This document shows positions 34,166 through 41,837 of a DNA stretch of 64,000 nucleotides, in pieces. The stretch is from Streptomyces sp. CG4. Lineage in GTDB: Bacteria > Actinomycetota > Actinomycetes > Streptomycetales > Streptomycetaceae. The stretch is from the NCBI RefSeq assembly GCF_041080655.1, contig NZ_CP163525.1:6448001-6512000 (forward strand), in the 5' to 3' direction. Below the pieces are notes generated by a model. The model saw only the letters and a list, made by a program, of their open reading frames with translations, did not search any database and was not told where the DNA came from. A program made the position numbers and the translations under genes. Position 1 is the stretch's first letter; the number at the start of each line of letters is the position of its first letter.

Positions 34166-34744
34166 ATGACCGCTGTGGACGAACGTGGAGTCGCAGAGTT
34201 CTTCGAGGGTTTTGAGCCGCCTGACGGGCTCAAAGCGGAGCTTCTGCGGGGGGAAATCGTGATGATGGCCAGCCCTGATCTGGTGCACAACCTGATCGTG
34301 CTGCTGACGGAGCGGCAGATTCCGTTGGATCGCTGGTATCCGCTTCAGACCCAGGACGTGGACCTCGTCGACGAGGCGAGTGAGCCGGTTCCGGACCTCG
34401 TGGTCGTGGCGCGTGACGTCCTGCCCGATTCGGGGCGTCTGCTGCCGTGCCAACTGATCACGATGGTCGTCGAGGTCGTTTCCAAGAACAGCGTGCACCG
34501 CGACTACGCCGTCAAGCGTTCGATCTATGCCGCAGGCAACGTGCCCGCCTATCTCGTCATCGATCCGATCATGGCGCAGTGCGTTCTGTTCACAAAGCCC
34601 GAGGGAAAGGGCGAGGACGCCAACTACCGGGCGCAGTACATCGAGAAGTTCGGCCGGCCGCTGATGCTGGATGTCCTGGGTGTCGAGCTGAAAACCAGCG
34701 AGTTCGGAACCTTCCCCGACGTCAGGCCCCACCGCTACCCGTAA
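34166..34744 (+). CDS. Uma2-family (DUF820) putative restriction-endonuclease-fold protein
   Basis: The product has 192 residues. It shows the Uma2 pattern: KAELLRGEIVMMASPDLVHN at the front, then PVPDLVVVARDVL and LITMVVEVVSKNSVHRDYAV with the acidic residues and the S-K-N/RD signature of the PD-(D/E)xK fold, then YLVIDP. These proteins are present in many copies in streptomycetes and cyanobacteria, and their biological role is not settled. Third codon positions are less GC-rich than in neighbouring genes, and its last 23 bases overlap the convergent DUF3097 gene, which fits recent insertion. No partner nuclease or helicase is nearby. Confidence 0.85.
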   Translation: MTAVDERGVAEFFEGFEPPDGLKAELLRGEIVMMASPDLVHNLIVLLTERQIPLDRWYPLQTQDVDLVDEASEPVPDLVVVARDVLPDSGRLLPCQLITMVVEVVSKNSVHRDYAVKRSIYAAGNVPAYLVIDPIMAQCVLFTKPEGKGEDANYRAQYIEKFGRPLMLDVLGVELKTSEFGTFPDVRPHRYP

Positions 34745-35537
34745 CGAAATCGATCAGCTCCTCCACCCGCCCCAGCAACTCCGGCTCCAGGTCCTTGTAG
34801 GACCCCACCCGCTTCAGGATCGCCTGCCACACCGCCCCGGTGTTCTCCGACGGCCAGCCCAGCGCCCGGCACACGCCCGTCTTCCAGTCCTGGCCGTGCG
34901 GCACCCTCGGCCACGCCTCGATCCCCAGCGCGGCCGGCTTCACCGCCTCCCAGATGTCGATGTACGGGTGGCCGACCACCAGCGCGTGTGCGCTGGTCAC
35001 CGACTCCGCGATCCGCCACTCCTTCGTGCCCGGCACCAAGTGGTCCACGAGCACGCCCAGGCGCGCGTCCGGACCCGGCGCGAAGGACGACACGATCGAC
35101 GGCAGGTCGTCCACGCCCTCCAGGTACTCCACGACCACGCCCTCGATGCGCAGGTCGTCGCCCCAGACCTTCTCCACCAGCTCCGCGTCGTGCCGGCCCT
35201 CCACGTAGATGCGGCCGGCGCGGGCCACACGGGCGCGGGCGCCGGGGACGGCGACCGAGCCGGAGGCGGTACGGGTGGGCCGTACCGGAGCGCCGGAGGG
35301 CGGTCGTACGAGCGTCACGACGCGCCCCTCCAGCAGGAAGCCGCGTGGCTCCAGCGGGAACACCCGGTGCTTGCCGAAGCGGTCCTCCAGCGTCACCGTG
35401 CCGGCCTCGCAGCGGATCACCGCGCCGCAGAAGCCGGTGCCAGGCTCCTCGACCACCAGGCCGGGCTCCGCCGGTACCTCCGGCACCGGCTGCTGCTTCT
35501 TCCACGGCGGGGTCAGGTCGGCGGAGTACTGGCGCAT
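34722..35537 (-). CDS. DUF3097 family protein, TOPRIM-like motif
   Basis: A 271-residue actinobacterial protein of unknown role. Residues 1-90 look like a small beta-rich domain (GFCGAVIRCEAGTVTLEDRF). The second half contains RIYVEGRHDAELVEKVWGDD and, about 40 residues later, LGVLVDHLVPGTKEWR. That is the E-then-DxD-like spacing of a TOPRIM domain, as in RNase M5 or small primases (inference). I place the start at 35537 (MRQYSADLTPPWKKQQ). It is convergent with, and overlaps by 23 bases, the Uma2 gene, and lies 34 bases downstream of the metallo-beta-lactamase gene on the same strand. Confidence 0.8.
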   Translation of the reverse strand: MRQYSADLTPPWKKQQPVPEVPAEPGLVVEEPGTGFCGAVIRCEAGTVTLEDRFGKHRVFPLEPRGFLLEGRVVTLVRPPSGAPVRPTRTASGSVAVPGARARVARAGRIYVEGRHDAELVEKVWGDDLRIEGVVVEYLEGVDDLPSIVSSFAPGPDARLGVLVDHLVPGTKEWRIAESVTSAHALVVGHPYIDIWEAVKPAALGIEAWPRVPHGQDWKTGVCRALGWPSENTGAVWQAILKRVGSYKDLEPELLGRVEELIDFVTGSGGA

Positions 35538-35571
35538 TCGAGTGACGATAGGAGAAGCCGTACGGCCGCGC

Positions 35572-36294
35572 TCACGACACGCCGAAGCGAGTGGCCAGCT
35601 CGTCGCGTTGGCGTCGGACGAACGCGGCGTCCACCACCGCTCCGTGACCGGGTACGTACAGCGCGTCCTCGCCGCCCAGGGACAGCAGCCGGTCCAGGGC
35701 GTCCGGCCAGCGGGACGGGACCGCGTCCGGGCCGGCCTGGGGCTCGCCGGACTCCTCGACCAGGTCGCCGCAGAAGACCACCTCCGGAGAGCCCGGGATC
35801 AGCACCGCGAGATCGTGGGCCGTGTGCCCCGGGCCCACGTTCGCCAGCAGCGCCTGGCGGCCGGCGCCGAGGTCCAGCGTCCACTCGCCGGAGACCGGAT
35901 GGCCGGGCGGCACCAGCGCGTCCACCGCCTCGTCGGCGTCGGCCACCGCGAGTCCGTTGCGCACGGCGTCCAGGCGCAGCTCCTCGCGCTCGTACGCGAA
36001 CACCACGTCGACGCCCACCGCCCCGTACGTCTGCGCCCCCGCGAGCGCGGCCGCCCCGAAGACATGGTCGAAATGGGGGTGGGTCAGCGCGAGATGGGTC
36101 ACACGGCCGTCGGCCAGTGCCTCGGCCTGCGCCCGCAGCCGCGCGCCCTCGGCCAGACTGGAGCCGGCGTCCACCATCAGCGCCGTACCCTGCCCGAGGA
36201 CCAGCCCGGCCGTGCAGTCCCAGCCCGGCAGCCGGCACCGGCCGACCCCGTCGGCCAGCCGTTCCCAGCCCAGCTCTTCCCAAGTCACCGTCAT
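35572..36294 (-). CDS. Metallo-beta-lactamase-fold hydrolase
   Basis: A 240-residue cytoplasmic MBL-fold enzyme. The zinc motif THPHFDHVFGA, the later histidine in VGPGHTAHDL, the bridging aspartate in VFCGDLVEESG and the final histidine in VPGHGAVVD are all present, so it should bind two metals and be active. The GPGHTxxDL and PGHG motifs place it with glyoxalase II-like or lactonase-like members, but the substrate is unknown. It is divergent from hrcA, whose promoter lies in the 162 bases between them, and probably cotranscribed with the DUF3097 gene. Confidence 0.88.
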   Translation of the reverse strand: MTVTWEELGWERLADGVGRCRLPGWDCTAGLVLGQGTALMVDAGSSLAEGARLRAQAEALADGRVTHLALTHPHFDHVFGAAALAGAQTYGAVGVDVVFAYEREELRLDAVRNGLAVADADEAVDALVPPGHPVSGEWTLDLGAGRQALLANVGPGHTAHDLAVLIPGSPEVVFCGDLVEESGEPQAGPDAVPSRWPDALDRLLSLGGEDALYVPGHGAVVDAAFVRRQRDELATRFGVS

Positions 36295-36336
36295 ACCGCG
36301 ACGCTAGCTCCACGAGCCGCCGTGACCGCACCGACC

Positions 36337-36367
36337 TTGCCCTGGGTGTACCCGACAGCCGTACACT
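36337..36367 (+). promoter_or_regulatory. hrcA-dnaJ promoter
   Basis: TTGCCC (36337-36342), a 19-base spacer and TACACT (36362-36367) lie just before the CIRCE element, so HrcA bound there would cover the transcription start. Confidence 0.6.
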
Positions 36368-36380
36368 GGGCCCGGGAACG

Positions 36381-36407
36381 CTGGCACTCGCATGTGAAGA
36401 GTGCCAG
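36381..36407. promoter_or_regulatory. CIRCE operator (HrcA binding site)
   Basis: CTGGCACTC (36381-36389), nine bases, GAGTGCCAG (36399-36407). It is a perfect 9-9-9 inverted repeat and the GC-shifted form of the consensus TTAGCACTC-N9-GAGTGCTAA. It implies autoregulation of hrcA and heat-shock control of dnaJ. Confidence 0.92.
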
Positions 36408-36456
36408 GCGGACGGACCGCGAGGCAGAGGGGACGACGTGCTGGAGGTGCGCGCGA

Positions 36457-37473
36457 ATGCTGAGTGAACGCAGGCTTCAGGTGCTGCGCGCCATCGTCCA
36501 GGACTATGTCGGCACCGAGGAGCCGGTCGGGTCGAAGGCCCTGACCGAGCGGCACAACCTCGGGGTCTCCCCGGCGACCGTCCGCAACGACATGGCGGCC
36601 CTGGAGGACGAGGGGTTCATCGCCCAGCCGCACACCAGTGCCGGGCGCATCCCCACCGACAAGGGCTACCGGCTGTTCGTGGACAAGCTGGCGGGCGTCA
36701 AGCCGATGACCGCGCCCGAGCGGCGGGCGATCCAGAACTTCCTGGACGGCTCCGTCGATCTCGACGATGTGGTGGCGCGGACCGTGCGGCTGCTCGCGCA
36801 GCTCACGCGGCAGGTCGCCGTCGTGCAGTACCCGTCCCTGACCCGGTCCACCGTCCGGCATGTGGAGCTGCTCTCGCTCGCCCCGGCGCGCGTGATGCTC
36901 GTGCTGATCACGGACACCGGCCGGGTCGAGCAGCGGATGGTCGACTGCCCCGCGCCCTTCGGCGAGACCTCCCTCGCCGATCTGCGGGCGCGGCTGAACA
37001 GCCGGGTCGCGGGCCGCCGGTTCACCGACGTGCCGCGGCTGGTCGAGGACCTGCCGGACGCCTTCGAGCCGGAGGACCGCGGTACGGTCTCGACGGTGCT
37101 CTCCACCCTTCTGGAGACACTCGTCGAGGAGAACGAGGAGCGGCTGATGATCGGCGGAACCGCCAATCTCACCCGCTTCGGACATGACTTTCCCCTCACG
37201 ATCCGGCCCGTTCTGGAGGCCCTGGAGGAGCATGTCGTGCTCCTCAAGCTCCTGGGCGAGGCGAAGGATCCGGGCGTGATGGTGCGCATCGGGCACGAGA
37301 ACGCCCACGAGGGACTCAACTCCACCTCCGTGGTGTCGGTCGGTTACGGTTCGGGCGGCGAGGCGGTTGCCAAGCTCGGCGTGGTCGGACCGACCCGCAT
37401 GGACTACCCGGGAACGATGGGAGCGGTACGCGCAGTGGCACGGTACGTCGGACAGATCCTGGCGGAGTCGTAA
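36457..37473 (+). CDS. hrcA: Heat-inducible transcription repressor HrcA
   Basis: HrcA binds CIRCE and represses chaperone genes until the GroEL system is occupied by unfolded protein. The 338-residue product has the N-terminal winged helix (LSERRLQVLRAIVQDYVGTE, VSPATVRNDMAALEDEGFIA, QPHTSAGRIPTDKGYR) and the GAF-like and inserted domains that follow. ATG 36457 lies 50 bases after CIRCE. The stop TAA is directly followed by the GTG of dnaJ with no gap. Confidence 0.97.
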   Translation: MLSERRLQVLRAIVQDYVGTEEPVGSKALTERHNLGVSPATVRNDMAALEDEGFIAQPHTSAGRIPTDKGYRLFVDKLAGVKPMTAPERRAIQNFLDGSVDLDDVVARTVRLLAQLTRQVAVVQYPSLTRSTVRHVELLSLAPARVMLVLITDTGRVEQRMVDCPAPFGETSLADLRARLNSRVAGRRFTDVPRLVEDLPDAFEPEDRGTVSTVLSTLLETLVEENEERLMIGGTANLTRFGHDFPLTIRPVLEALEEHVVLLKLLGEAKDPGVMVRIGHENAHEGLNSTSVVSVGYGSGGEAVAKLGVVGPTRMDYPGTMGAVRAVARYVGQILAES

Positions 37474-38610
37474 GTGGCCACGGACTACTACGCCGTTCTC
37501 GGCGTGCGCCGCGACGCGTCGCAGGATGAGATCAAGAAGGCGTTCCGTCGGCTCGCGCGCGAGCTGCACCCGGACGTCAACCCCGACCCGAAGACCCAGG
37601 AGCGGTTCAAGGAGATCAACGCCGCTTACGAGGTGCTGTCGGACCCGCAGAAGAAGCAGGTCTACGACCTCGGCGGCGATCCGCTCTCGCAGGCGGGCGG
37701 CGCCGGTGCGGGCGGCTTCGGCGCCGGTGGCTTCGGCAACTTCTCCGACATCATGGACGCGTTCTTCGGCACGGCGTCGCAGCGCGGCCCGCGCTCGCGC
37801 ACCCGGCGCGGCCAGGACGCGATGATCCGGATCGAGGTCGAGCTGGACGAGGCGGCCTTCGGGACGACCAAGGACATCCAGGTCGACACCGCGGTCGTCT
37901 GCAACACCTGCAACGGCGAGGGCGCGGCGCCCGGCACGACCGCTCAGACGTGTGACATGTGCCGCGGCCGCGGCGAGGTCTCGCAGGTCACCCGGTCCTT
38001 CCTGGGCCAGGTCATGACCTCCCGGCCCTGCCCCCAGTGCCAGGGCTTCGGCACGGTCGTGCCGACCCCGTGCCCCGAGTGCGCGGGCGACGGCCGGGTC
38101 CGCTCCCGTCGCACGCTCACCGTGAAGATCCCGGCCGGTGTCGACAACGGCACCCGGATCCAGCTCGCCGGTGAGGGCGAGGTCGGCCCCGGCGGCGGTC
38201 CCGCCGGTGACCTGTACGTCGAGATCCACGAGCTGCCGCACCAGACCTTCCAGCGGCGCGGCGACGACCTGCACTGCACGGTGACGATCCCGATGACCGC
38301 GGCGGCGCTCGGCACGAAGGTGCCGCTGGAGACGCTCGACGGCATGGAGGAGGTCGACATCCGGCCCGGCACCCAGTCCGGCCAGTCGATCCCGCTGCAC
38401 AACCGCGGTGTCACGCACCTGCGCGGCGGCGGCCGGGGTGACCTCATCGTGCATGTCGAGGTCACGACGCCGACCAAGCTGGACCCCGAGCAGGAACGCC
38501 TGCTGCGCGAGCTGGCCAAGCTGCGCGGCGAGGAGCGGCCGCAGGGCCAGTTCCAGCCGGGTCAGCAGGGGCTGTTCTCGCGCTTGAAGGATGCCTTCAA
38601 CGGTCGCTGA
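37474..38610 (+). CDS. dnaJ: Chaperone protein DnaJ
   Basis: DnaJ delivers substrates to DnaK and stimulates its ATPase. The 378-residue product is a full type I member: J domain with HPD at 32-34, a Gly-rich linker (GAGAGGFGAGGFGNF), four zinc knuckles (CNTCNGEG, CDMCRGRG, CPQCQGFG, CPECAGDG) and the substrate-binding beta domains. It starts with GTG right after the hrcA stop and is under the same CIRCE. Streptomycetes usually have another dnaJ beside dnaK-grpE; this is the hrcA-linked copy (often called dnaJ2). A hairpin follows. Confidence 0.97.
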   Translation: MATDYYAVLGVRRDASQDEIKKAFRRLARELHPDVNPDPKTQERFKEINAAYEVLSDPQKKQVYDLGGDPLSQAGGAGAGGFGAGGFGNFSDIMDAFFGTASQRGPRSRTRRGQDAMIRIEVELDEAAFGTTKDIQVDTAVVCNTCNGEGAAPGTTAQTCDMCRGRGEVSQVTRSFLGQVMTSRPCPQCQGFGTVVPTPCPECAGDGRVRSRRTLTVKIPAGVDNGTRIQLAGEGEVGPGGGPAGDLYVEIHELPHQTFQRRGDDLHCTVTIPMTAAALGTKVPLETLDGMEEVDIRPGTQSGQSIPLHNRGVTHLRGGGRGDLIVHVEVTTPTKLDPEQERLLRELAKLRGEERPQGQFQPGQQGLFSRLKDAFNGR

Positions 38611-38619
38611 GCCGTTGCC

Positions 38620-38666
38620 GGACAGGGGCGTACGGCGGTGCTCCGGCACCCGGTATGCCCCTGTCC
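38620..38666 (+). terminator. Hairpin terminator after dnaJ
   Basis: GGACAGGGGCGTAC (38620-38633) pairs with GTATGCCCCTGTCC (38653-38666) with one wobble, plus an inner GGTGC/GCACC stem. Confidence 0.7.
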
Positions 38667-38722
38667 TATGCCGTGGGAAGCCCGGATTCGGACTTGTTCA
38701 AAGGACGTGACAACATGCGGTC

Positions 38723-39841
38723 ATGTCCTCCGCGCTGACCGATCTCTTCCCCCTCCCGATCGTGCAGGCCCCCATGGCGGGCGGCGTCTCCGTCCCGCAG
38801 CTCGCCGCCGCCGTCTCCGAGGCCGGCGGCCTCGGGTTTCTCGCCGCCGGGTACAAGACCGCCGACGGCATGTACCAGGAGATCAAGCAGCTCCGGGGGC
38901 TCACGAGCCGCCCCTTCGGCGTCAACGTGTTCATGCCGCAAGCCGAGTACCCCGGTGCAAGCACCGGCTCCACCGGAGCGGCTCACGCCGCGTCCCCTTC
39001 CGGCGCCGTGGAGGTCTACGCCCACCAGCTGGCCGGCGAGGCCGCCTGGTACGAGACCGAGCTGGGCGACCCGGACAGCGGCCGGGACGACGGCTACGAC
39101 GCCAAGCTCGCCGTACTCCTCGACAACCCGGTACCGGTGGTCTCCTTCCACTTCGGGGTGCCGAGCCGTGAGGTGCTCGACAAGCTGCGCCGGGCCGGCA
39201 CCCTCACCCTGGTCACCGCCACCACCGCCGAGGAGGCCCGCGCGGTCGAGCAGGCCGGTGCGGACGCGGTGATCGCACAGGGCGTGGAGGCCGGAGGCCA
39301 TCAGGGCACCCACCGGGACCTCCCCGCGAACGACGGCTCCGGCATCGGACTGCTGTCGCTGGTCGCGCAGGTCCGCGAGGCCGTGCGCATCCCGGTCGTC
39401 GCCGCCGGCGGCATCATGCGCGGCAGCCAGATCGCCGCCGTCCTCGCGGCCGGCGCGAGCGCGGCCCAGCTGGGCACCGCCTTCCTCGCCACCCCCGAGT
39501 CCGGCGCCCAGGCCGTGCACAAGCAGGCGCTCACCAACCCCCTGTTCGCGCGCACCGAGTTGACCCGCGCCTTCTCCGGCCGGCCGGCGCGCGCACTGGT
39601 CAACCGCTTCGTGCGCGAGCACGGCCCGTACGCGCCCGCCGCCTATCCCGAGATCAACCACCTGACCTCGCCGCTGCGCAAGGCCGCCGCCAAGGCCGGG
39701 GACGCGCAGGGCCTGTCGCTGTGGGCGGGCCAGGGCCACCGGATGGCCCGCGAGCTGCCGGCCGGGCGGCTCGTGGAGGTGCTCGCCGAGGAACTCGACG
39801 CCGCCAGGACAGCGTTGTCGGCCCAGGGCGGCCCGCGATGA
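38723..39841 (+). CDS. Nitronate monooxygenase / 2-nitropropane dioxygenase family flavoprotein
   Basis: An FMN-dependent TIM-barrel enzyme of 372 residues. IVQAPMAGGVSVPQLAAAVS at the front, GVNVFMPQ, VIAQGVEAGGHQGTHRD (phosphate and catalytic-histidine region), VVAAGGIMRGSQIAAVLAAG and AAQLGTAFLATPES (FMN phosphate site) are all family motifs. These enzymes oxidise alkyl nitronates, although many members have other or unknown substrates. It overlaps rsmE by four bases, so the two are coupled even though their functions seem unrelated. Confidence 0.9.
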   Translation: MSSALTDLFPLPIVQAPMAGGVSVPQLAAAVSEAGGLGFLAAGYKTADGMYQEIKQLRGLTSRPFGVNVFMPQAEYPGASTGSTGAAHAASPSGAVEVYAHQLAGEAAWYETELGDPDSGRDDGYDAKLAVLLDNPVPVVSFHFGVPSREVLDKLRRAGTLTLVTATTAEEARAVEQAGADAVIAQGVEAGGHQGTHRDLPANDGSGIGLLSLVAQVREAVRIPVVAAGGIMRGSQIAAVLAAGASAAQLGTAFLATPESGAQAVHKQALTNPLFARTELTRAFSGRPARALVNRFVREHGPYAPAAYPEINHLTSPLRKAAAKAGDAQGLSLWAGQGHRMARELPAGRLVEVLAEELDAARTALSAQGGPR

Positions 39842-40590
39842 CCGCGCCGGTGTTCGTCGTCGACTCGCTGGAGGGCGTGGGCCCCGGCTCGGTCGTCGAC
39901 GTCGACGGCCCCGAGGGGCGGCACGCGGTCTCGGTACGGCGGCTCCAGCCCGGCGAGCAGGTGGTGCTGACGGACGGCCGGGGGCGCGGCGCGGCCGGGG
40001 TCGTCGTCAGCGTCTCGGGCAAGGACCACATGGTCGTCGAGCCCTTCGAGTTCCCGGTGGAACCCGAACCCAGCCCCCGGATCACCGTCGTCCAGGCCCT
40101 CCCCAAGGGCGACCGCGGCGAGCTGGCCGTGGAGACGATGACGGAGACCGGCGTCGACGCGATCGTGCCCTGGCAGGCCGCCCGGTGCATCACCCAGTGG
40201 AAGGGCGACCGGGGGCTGAAGGCGCTCGCCAAGTGGCGGGCCACCGCGCGCGAGGCCGGCAAGCAGTCCCGCCGGCTGCGCTTCCCTGAGGTCGCGGACG
40301 CGGCAACCACCAAGCAGGTGGCCGCGCTTCTCGCCCGCGCCGACTTCGCGGGCGTGCTGCACTCCGACTTCGAGCACGAGAGCCGGCCGCTGGCGAGTGC
40401 CGAACTGCCCACGCAGGGCGAGATCGTGCTGGTCGTCGGCCCCGAAGGCGGCGTCGCCCGGGACGAGTTGGCGCTCTTCGAGGAGGCGGGCGCCGGGGCG
40501 TATGTGCTCGGTCCCACCGTGTTGCGTACATCAACCGCCGGCACCGCCGCCGCGGCCCTGCTGCTGGGCCGCACCGGCCGCTGGTCCTGA
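39838..40590 (+). CDS. rsmE: 16S rRNA (uracil-1498-N3)-methyltransferase
   Basis: RsmE methylates U1498 in the decoding region of 16S rRNA. The 250-residue product has the N-terminal PUA-like domain (EGRHAVSVRRLQPGEQVVLT) and the SPOUT knot: LPKGDRGELAVETMTETGVD, VLVVGPEGG-type (here LVVGPEGGVARDELALFEEA) and VLGPTVLRTSTAGTAA, which is the SAM site. The ATG overlaps the stop of the upstream flavoprotein gene (ATGA). Position after dnaJ is conserved in many bacteria. Confidence 0.95.
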   Translation: MTAPVFVVDSLEGVGPGSVVDVDGPEGRHAVSVRRLQPGEQVVLTDGRGRGAAGVVVSVSGKDHMVVEPFEFPVEPEPSPRITVVQALPKGDRGELAVETMTETGVDAIVPWQAARCITQWKGDRGLKALAKWRATAREAGKQSRRLRFPEVADAATTKQVAALLARADFAGVLHSDFEHESRPLASAELPTQGEIVLVVGPEGGVARDELALFEEAGAGAYVLGPTVLRTSTAGTAAAALLLGRTGRWS

Positions 40591-40605
40591 CACCTGGGGG
40601 ACATC

Positions 40606-40998
40606 GTGGAACTCGCCCAAGTCCGGCTCCTGGTCACCGACTTCGCCGTCTGCTACCGCTTCTACGCCGACGTCCTCGGCCTCAAGCCGCAGTCCGGGGC
40701 GACCGAGGGCCCGTACGAGAAGTTCAGCCCGCACACCGGTTCCGCCGGGATCGCGCTGCAGGACCGGGCCATGATGGCCGAGATCCTGGACGAACTGGGT
40801 GAGAGCGCCTGCGGGCATCGCTCCTTGGTCGTCCTGCGCGTCGACGACCTGGACGCCTACGTCGCGGAGATCATCGGCCGTGGTGCGACGATGCTGCGCG
40901 AGCCTGCGCCGATGACCGACAGGATGCGGGTTGCCCATCTCAAGGACCCGGAGGGCAACCTGGTCGAGCTCCAGGAGTGGCTGTTGCTGAGGGGCTGA
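40606..40998 (+). CDS. VOC/glyoxalase-fold protein
   Basis: A 130-residue single-module vicinal oxygen chelate protein: VRLLVTDFAVCYRFYADVLG, a beta-alpha-beta repeat, and the closing RVAHLKDPEGNLVELQEW, where the final glutamate is a usual metal ligand. It could be a small lyase, dioxygenase or resistance/binding protein; the sequence does not say which. The GTG at 40606 follows GGGGGAC and lies 15 bases after rsmE, so it is probably the last gene of that operon. Confidence 0.85.
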   Translation: MELAQVRLLVTDFAVCYRFYADVLGLKPQSGATEGPYEKFSPHTGSAGIALQDRAMMAEILDELGESACGHRSLVVLRVDDLDAYVAEIIGRGATMLREPAPMTDRMRVAHLKDPEGNLVELQEWLLLRG

Positions 40999-41036
40999 CA
41001 GGCGCTTGCCGGGGTGCCGCGACATGCCATCCGGCG

Positions 41037-41150
41037 GCTGTGGCGCCGTTGTGGCTGATCGCTACCCCACTCTCGGCTTCGCTCAAGCGGGGGCACCCCC
41101 ATCGCTGCGGAGCCGCATATCGATACAGCCCCGCGCCCCTTCGGGGGCGC
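41037..41150 (+). repeat. Nested intergenic repeats (copy B interrupted by a second element)
   Basis: GTTGTGGCTGATCGC (about 41049-41062) and ACAGCCCCGCGCCCC (about 41125-41139) together match copy A at 30828, but some 60 bases lie between them. That insert begins ACCCCACTCTCGGCTTCGCT and contains GCGGGGGCACCCCC and the hairpin TGCGG-AG-CCGCA, another sequence that I know as common in streptomycete intergenic DNA. The outer copy ends in the CCCCTTCGGGGG hairpin. Confidence 0.6.
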
Positions 41151-41223
41151 TGCCGCTCCCGAATCGGGTGAGTGGCCGTATGCGGCCTTCCGTCTCGCCC
41201 GCGCCGGTGGCACTCTGCCCAGC

Positions 41224-41778
41224 ATGGGGGCTTTGGGATGGATTCGGCGCGGGCGGCGCGGGGCGCGGGTGGTGGCCGTTGCCGGGCTGGTCGTGGTGGG
41301 TGCGGGGGCCGTGGTGGCGTGTCAGCCGGGGGGTCTCGGTTCCGCGACCGCCGCCTACACCACCCAGACGACCTCGACGGCCGCGCTGAAACGGCAGCAC
41401 GTGGATGTGAGTTGGCTCACCTGCACCGGCGACTACGGCGGCGGCAGCGCGGCGGGCGGGACGCCCTCGCCGACCGAGACCACCGTCGTCTCCGTCGACT
41501 GCCAGGGCCGGACCAGGGACGGGCGGAAGATCACCGTCACCGGGAAGGTGACCAAGGCCGTCGACGGCGCCTGTGTGCGCGGTGACCTCACGGCGAAGGT
41601 CGGCGGCAGGCAGGTGTTCCACGTCGACGGGCTCGGCGACTGCGCTGCCACACCCGGACCGACGTATACGCCGCCCACCTCTCACCCCGGCGGCGGGCGG
41701 CCCACCGTGACGGTCACCGTCACCGAGACGGTCTGGTGCAAGGGCGACCCCACCTGCTGGCCCGCCGCCGGAAAGTGA
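41224..41778 (+). CDS. Secreted lipoprotein of unknown function
   Basis: The product has 184 residues. The basic start MGALGWIRRGRRGAR, hydrophobic core VVAVAGLVVVGAGAVVA and following cysteine (lipobox-like VVAC, about residue 33) predict a lipid-anchored surface protein. The mature part has four more cysteines (SWLTCTG, SVDCQG, GACVRGD and GDCAAT) that could form two disulfides, then a Pro/Thr linker with TVTVTVTETV and a C-terminal WCKGDPTCWPA pair. The ATG is seven bases after CACTCT. It is not recognisably related to a named family. Confidence 0.78.
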   Translation: MGALGWIRRGRRGARVVAVAGLVVVGAGAVVACQPGGLGSATAAYTTQTTSTAALKRQHVDVSWLTCTGDYGGGSAAGGTPSPTETTVVSVDCQGRTRDGRKITVTGKVTKAVDGACVRGDLTAKVGGRQVFHVDGLGDCAATPGPTYTPPTSHPGGGRPTVTVTVTETVWCKGDPTCWPAAGK

Positions 41779-41837
41779 CCGCGGGCAAGTGATCGGAAGG
41801 GGCGCGGGGTACACCGGTCACTGCGTACAGTGACGGG

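Noticed and set aside
34166..34744. Uma2-family gene as part of a defence system
   Set aside because: No helicase, nuclease, methylase or toxin-antitoxin partner is adjacent; neighbours are housekeeping genes, and Uma2 proteins are scattered singly in streptomycetes.
35209..36456. Long plus-strand open frame upstream of and in frame with hrcA
   Set aside because: It is the antisense shadow of the DUF3097 and MBL genes; HrcA homology begins at ATG 36457 after the CIRCE element.
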